Assembly: GCF_004342665.1 (NCBI RefSeq)
Contig: NZ_SMBY01000001.1
Span: forward strand, 1-64,000
DNA from: Samsonia erythrinae
GTDB lineage: Bacteria > Pseudomonadota > Gammaproteobacteria > Enterobacterales > Enterobacteriaceae
Length of the DNA stretch: 64,000 bases
Reading direction: 5' to 3'
Of the stretch, positions 60,276 through 64,000 are shown piece after piece. The position numbers were made by a program, and so were the translations under genes. How positions within the stretch are numbered: position 1 is the first letter of the stretch; each line of letters opens with the position of its first letter. The notes below the pieces were generated by a model, which saw only the letters and a program-made list of their open reading frames with translations, was not told where the DNA came from and did no database searches.

Positions 60276-60457
60276 TCGTCATCAATATGGTTTTGGCTAA
60301 CCGGTTTTTATATGAAAGGAAAAACCCTATCGACTAGATAATATTATATCGACCGCTTTAACGTGATTGTTTCTCTCTTAGCTACGCCAGACCATAAATA
60401 ATGGGCTGGCGTGGATCACGACACCATGATGAACAGTAATTTCATTTGCTGTGCGCT

Positions 60458-60480
60458 ATACCCTAAATAATTCGGGTTGA
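60458..60480. repeat. Fragment resembling an intergenic ATACCCTAA repeat
   Basis: This 23-base segment begins ATACCCTAAATAATTC and ends GGGTTGA. It is like the segment at 39571-39591 and the dispersed repeat noted there. It contains a dyad, ACCC/GGGT. The rest of the 275-base rspB-ydfJ gap is AT-rich and must hold the ydfJ promoter. Confidence 0.4.
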
Positions 60481-60550
60481 AAAAGCCAACGAATAAACAG
60501 CCTGAATTAGGACGGATAGACCATAATTACAAATCGTCGAGAATAGATAT

Positions 60551-61924
60551 ATGAATAACCCTAAGATAACATCTGGACAAAATAAACCTGCAAGAAGTAC
60601 CTCTGATTTAGTTAAAGCGGCGGTGTCCGGCTGGCTGGGCACCGCATTGGAATTTATGGATTTCCAGCTGTATTCGCTTGGCGCGGCACTGGTATTCCAT
60701 GAAATCTTTTTCCCGGAGCAGTCGGCGGCGATGGCGCTGATTCTGGCCATGGGCACCTATGGCGCAGGTTACGTGGCGCGGATCGTCGGCGCCTTTATTT
60801 TTGGCCGCATGGGAGACTCCATCGGTAGAAAAAAAGTCCTGTTCATTACGATTACGATGATGGGGATCTGCACCACGTTAATCGGCGTGCTGCCGACCTA
60901 CGCGCAGATCGGTATTTTTGCGCCCATCTTGCTGGTCACCTTGCGTATCGTGCAGGGGTTAGGCGCCGGCGCGGAGATTTCCGGCGCGGGAACGATGCTG
61001 GCGGAATACGCGCCGAAAGGAAAACGCGGGATTATCTCTTCACTGGTGGCGATGGGGACCAACTGCGGTACGCTCAGCGCCACCGCGATTTGGGCCGTCA
61101 TGTTCTTTGCCCTTTCCAGAGAAGAGTTACTGGCGTGGGGGTGGCGCGTCCCGTTCCTGGCCAGCGTCGTCGTGATGCTCTTCGCGATCTGGCTGCGTAT
61201 GAACCTGAAAGAAAGTCCGGTCTTTGAGAAAGTCAGCAATGATGTCTCCGATACGGAAGGGCCGTCCCCGACGCTGGTCGTTGAGCAGAGCGAGCAAAAA
61301 TCGATACTGTCGATGTTCAAAAGCAAAGCCTTTTGGCTGGCGACCGGGTTACGCTTCGGGCAGGCGGGAAACTCCGGCCTGATTCAGACTTTCCTCGCCG
61401 GGTATTTGGTGCAAACGCTGTTGTTCGATAAACATATTCCTACCGATGCTCTGATGATCAGCTCTATTATCGGGTTTATCACGATTCCGTTATTAGGATG
61501 GCTGTCAGATAAAGTGGGGCGCCGCGTACCTTATATTATTCTGAATATCTCGGCGATATTGTTAGCCTACCCGATGCTGTCTCTTATCGTGGATAAAGAG
61601 AATAGCGTTAATGTGATTATCGTCAGCATCATCATTATTCATAACTTCGCGGTGTTGGGGTTATTTGCGCTGGAAAATATCACCATGGCGGAAATATTTG
61701 GTGGACGCAGCCGCTTTACGCAAATGGCCATAGCGAAAGAGACGGGCGGATTAATCGCCGTCGGCTTTGGTCCAGTGCTGGCCGGTATTTTCTGCAACAT
61801 GACCGGTTCCTGGTGGCCGATTGTCGTGATGCTGATTGCCTATTCCGTGATTGGGCTATTCGCGGCCATCTGCATGCCGGAAGTCAAAGATCGCGATTTG
61901 GATGCCTTAGACGACGCAGCATAA
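60551..61924 (+). CDS. ydfJ: YdfJ, MHS-family metabolite:proton symporter
   Basis: The 457-residue inner-membrane transporter has twelve hydrophobic segments and the MHS signature (WLGTALEFMDFQLYS, FGRMGDSIGRKKVL, QGLGAGAEISGAGTMLAEYAP). MHS proteins such as ShiA, KgtP and ProP import acids or compatible solutes with protons. Its place among rspA, rspB and ydfI matches E. coli ydfJ, so it probably imports their sugar-acid substrate. Shine-Dalgarno is weak. Confidence 0.88.
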   Translation: MNNPKITSGQNKPARSTSDLVKAAVSGWLGTALEFMDFQLYSLGAALVFHEIFFPEQSAAMALILAMGTYGAGYVARIVGAFIFGRMGDSIGRKKVLFITITMMGICTTLIGVLPTYAQIGIFAPILLVTLRIVQGLGAGAEISGAGTMLAEYAPKGKRGIISSLVAMGTNCGTLSATAIWAVMFFALSREELLAWGWRVPFLASVVVMLFAIWLRMNLKESPVFEKVSNDVSDTEGPSPTLVVEQSEQKSILSMFKSKAFWLATGLRFGQAGNSGLIQTFLAGYLVQTLLFDKHIPTDALMISSIIGFITIPLLGWLSDKVGRRVPYIILNISAILLAYPMLSLIVDKENSVNVIIVSIIIIHNFAVLGLFALENITMAEIFGGRSRFTQMAIAKETGGLIAVGFGPVLAGIFCNMTGSWWPIVVMLIAYSVIGLFAAICMPEVKDRDLDALDDAA

Positions 61925-62052
61925 CAGAACACGGCAACGCGTCTGTTTGTGGCGCTAAAACGGTCGGAATGGGTAGAAGAATAAAGCGGTTGCGCCATGA
62001 GCGAAAGGGGCAGGAACGCTGTTGAACGTCGCTTGCGACGGCCCTGAGAGGG

Positions 62053-62074
62053 TGAATCTCACGGATGAGATTCA
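62053..62074. promoter_or_regulatory. Perfect hairpin between ydfJ and ydfI
   Basis: TGAATCTCA and TGAGATTCA are perfect 9-base arms around CGGA, about 125 bases before ydfI. Without a T run it could be an operator or an RNA structure that separates expression of the two genes. Confidence 0.4.
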
Positions 62075-62197
62075 TATTCGCGCAATCCGAGCGTACAGGG
62101 ATGTCTTCACGGCGTCGTTACGATCTACCCATTATCTCCATTTCTCTCCGCTTTCCAGCCGTTGCCATATTTTTTGAATCACCTATCAGGGATAACG

Positions 62198-63664
62198 ATG
62201 AGTATTAATGAGTTTTCTACGCTTAAACCGCAGGTTGTGGTGCCGCGTTACGATCGCAGCCAGCTCAAAACACGGATTGCCCATATCGGTTTTGGCGCAT
62301 TCCACCGGGCGCATCAGGCGGTGTGTGCCGACAGGCTGGCGGCGGAGCAGGGCAGCGACTGGGGATATTGTGAAATTAACCTGATCGGGGGCGAACAGCA
62401 GATTGAGGCGATTCGCCAGCAGGATTTGCTCTGGTCGGTGTCTGAAATGGCCGACGCCGACTGGTGTTGCCGGGTCATCGGCGTGGCGACAGCCGCGCTG
62501 CATGCGGAAATCGACGGCATTGAGGCGGTGCTGGAGGCGTTAAGCGCGCCGGATATCGCCATCGTCTCGATAACCGTAACGGAGAAAGGCTATTGTCACC
62601 ATCCGGCCACGGGACAGTTGAATACCGAACATCCGCTGATTTGCCACGACCTGGCGTCGCCCACAGAACCACGCTCTCTGCCCGGTGTGATTCTGGCTGC
62701 CATCAAACGCAGACGGGAACGCCATCTACCGGCATTCAGCGTGATGTCCTGCGATAATATGCCGGAAAACGGGCACGTCACGCGTAACGTTATCGTGCAG
62801 TTGGCCGAGCAGCAGGATGTCGAACTGGCGCGCTGGATTGAACAGCACGTCACCTTTCCCTCCACGATGGTCGATCGGATTGTTCCTGCGATGACGCCGG
62901 AAACGCAGGAAACGCTTCAGGGGCTATTAGGCGTGTCCGATCCGGCGGGCGTCGCCTGCGAACCGTTCTTCCAGTGGGTGATTGAAGACCATTTCGTTAA
63001 TGGCCGTCCGGCGTGGGAAAAGGCCGGCGCGGAGCTGGTACAGGATGTGCTGCCGTTTGAGGAAATGAAGTTGCGTATGCTCAACGGTAGCCACTCGTTT
63101 CTGGCATACCTGGGTTATCTCGCGGGTTATCAGCACATCAGCGACTGTATGCAGGATCCTGAACTGGTCACGGCGGCGCAGCACCTGATGCTGTGCGAGC
63201 AGGCGCCGACGCTGCGCACGCAGGGTGTCGATCTCGCGGCGTATGCGCAGGCGTTATTGGCGCGTTATCGCAACCGCGCGTTAAAACACCGAACCTGGCA
63301 GATTGCCATGGACGGCTCGCAAAAGCTGCCGCAGCGGATGCTGGATTCTATCCGCTGGCATCTGGCGCACGGCAGCCGTTTCGACGCGCTGGCGCTGGGT
63401 GTCGCGGGGTGGATGCGCTATGTCGGCGGCGTAGATGAGCAAGGACAGGCGATTGAAATCAGCGATCCGCTGAAGGATACGATCGCAGAAACCGTGCGGA
63501 ACAGCGTGGAAGGCGAAAGCCGCGTGGCGGCGTTGCTGGCGCTGAAGGCGATATTTGGTGAGGATCTACCGGCGAACCCTGTCTTCGTCGCGGCGGTGAC
63601 GCGCTGCTATCTGTCGCTGCTGACGAAGGGGGTGAAGGGTACGTTGTCGGCGATGAATGGCTAA
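62198..63664 (+). CDS. ydfI: YdfI, mannitol-dehydrogenase-family D-mannonate oxidoreductase
   Basis: The 488-residue NAD enzyme of the long-chain mannitol dehydrogenase family begins its Rossmann loop at [11 protein letters not shown] (about 30-40) and carries the catalytic Lys291, Asn296 and His299 in [12 protein letters not shown]. It resembles E. coli YdfI closely and UxuB less so. Such enzymes interconvert fructuronate and mannonate, which would feed a ManD-family dehydratase such as RspA. AGGGA precedes the ATG at 62198; the frame is open 12 codons more. Confidence 0.9.
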   Translation: MSINEFSTLKPQVVVPRYDRSQLKTRIAHIGFGAFHRAHQAVCADRLAAEQGSDWGYCEINLIGGEQQIEAIRQQDLLWSVSEMADADWCCRVIGVATAALHAEIDGIEAVLEALSAPDIAIVSITVTEKGYCHHPATGQLNTEHPLICHDLASPTEPRSLPGVILAAIKRRRERHLPAFSVMSCDNMPENGHVTRNVIVQLAEQQDVELARWIEQHVTFPSTMVDRIVPAMTPETQETLQGLLGVSDPAGVACEPFFQWVIEDHFVNGRPAWEKAGAELVQDVLPFEEMKLRMLNGSHSFLAYLGYLAGYQHISDCMQDPELVTAAQHLMLCEQAPTLRTQGVDLAAYAQALLARYRNRALKHRTWQIAMDGSQKLPQRMLDSIRWHLAHGSRFDALALGVAGWMRYVGGVDEQGQAIEISDPLKDTIAETVRNSVEGESRVAALLALKAIFGEDLPANPVFVAAVTRCYLSLLTKGVKGTLSAMNG

Positions 63665-63842
63665 ACCGAAAAAGCGATGGCCCGTTGCGTCTTCGCACCG
63701 GCGATCGTGTGGATGACAGAGGACGGCAGGGACGCTCTCCTCGTGTCGCCTGATCGCTCGATGACAGGCATGCTGTAACACTGACACTCGCTGCGCTAAG
63801 CGTGTATCATAAGCGGTAAATTTCTTGGGTAAGCGTAGCGGC

Positions 63843-64000
63843 ATGGACACCTCTTTTCAGATCAACAACAGCGAACCAGTCAATCAGCAAATTTATCGCG
63901 TATTACGTAAAGACATCGTGGAGTGCACCATTCCTCCCGGTAAATTGCTGTCTGAAAAAGAAATTTCTATGCGCTTTGAAGTTTCCCGCCAGCCGGTCAG
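63843..64000 (+). CDS. rspR: RspR, GntR/FadR-type regulator (cut by window end)
   Basis: Only the first 52 codons are present. They read [22 protein letters not shown] and on through the GntR winged-helix motif ([17 protein letters not shown]), matching E. coli RspR (YdfH). The full protein would be about 230 residues with a FadR-like sensor domain. Beside ydfI it is the likely regulator of the rsp cluster; in E. coli it represses rspAB. Confidence 0.9.
   Translation, partial: MDTSFQINNSEPVNQQIYRVLRKDIVECTIPPGKLLSEKEISMRFEVSRQPV

Overview
The window reads as a chromosome segment of a soft-rot plant pathogen of the genus Pectobacterium (Enterobacterales). Three things point there. The backbone proteins (TalA, MaeB, Mtr, Glk, HemF, PTS proteins, CysK, ZipA, RibB, Nor, Rsp) are close to their Escherichia coli counterparts. 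There is a complete ferredoxin-uptake operon (fusBACD), a hallmark of this genus. A four-carbon/apionate sugar-acid cluster is also present. No rRNA, tRNA, transposase, phage or CRISPR array was seen.

Layout. 1-1050: start of a transketolase gene and talA (minus strand). 1264-9087: a catabolic cluster that I read as D-apionate degradation: apnO, oiaC, lerK, lerI and, divergently, derI, with an MFS transporter and a SorC-type regulator. Its predicted end product, D-erythrose 4-phosphate, is a substrate of the neighbouring transaldolase and transketolase. A 51-codon ORF precedes the transporter and overlaps its start codon. 9340-13108: maeB and mtr. 13205-18944: an AraC regulator divergent from a cytoplasmic GH78-like glycosidase, a GPH symporter and a LamB-type porin, together an oligosaccharide uptake and hydrolysis locus. 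19051-22267: glk, yaiI, hemF, ypeA. 22617-30726: fusBACD, encoding TonB-like protein, outer-membrane receptor, M16 protease and ABC transporter, behind a Fur-like box. 30914-33478: yfeY, yfeX, cysM. 33517-38959: macBA divergent from an OmpR-family two-component system. 39027-45275: crr, ptsI, ptsH, cysK, cysZ and, divergently, zipA. 45400-48263: yjeH, ubiK, and ribB behind an FMN riboswitch. 48504-50564: a solitary rhlA-like gene and tehB. 50670-55025: norW and norV divergent from norR, with three NorR-like sites and a sigma-54 promoter. 55096-57818: class I fumarase and alkB. 58024 to the end: rspA, rspB, ydfJ, ydfI and the start of rspR, the same gene set as in E. coli.

How it fits together. 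Conserved backbone pairs are interrupted by accessory blocks: the apionate cluster between talA and maeB, fus between ypeA and yfeY, and macBA plus the two-component system between cysM and crr. Most accessory blocks fit life in plant tissue: apiose-derived sugar acids, rhamnosylated oligosaccharides, iron taken from plant ferredoxin, export of toxic compounds, nitric oxide detoxification and a possible surfactant precursor. Starts were set by Shine-Dalgarno sequences and family alignment recalled from memory. No database search was run, so identifications rest on motifs, length, similarity that I recognise, and neighbourhood.
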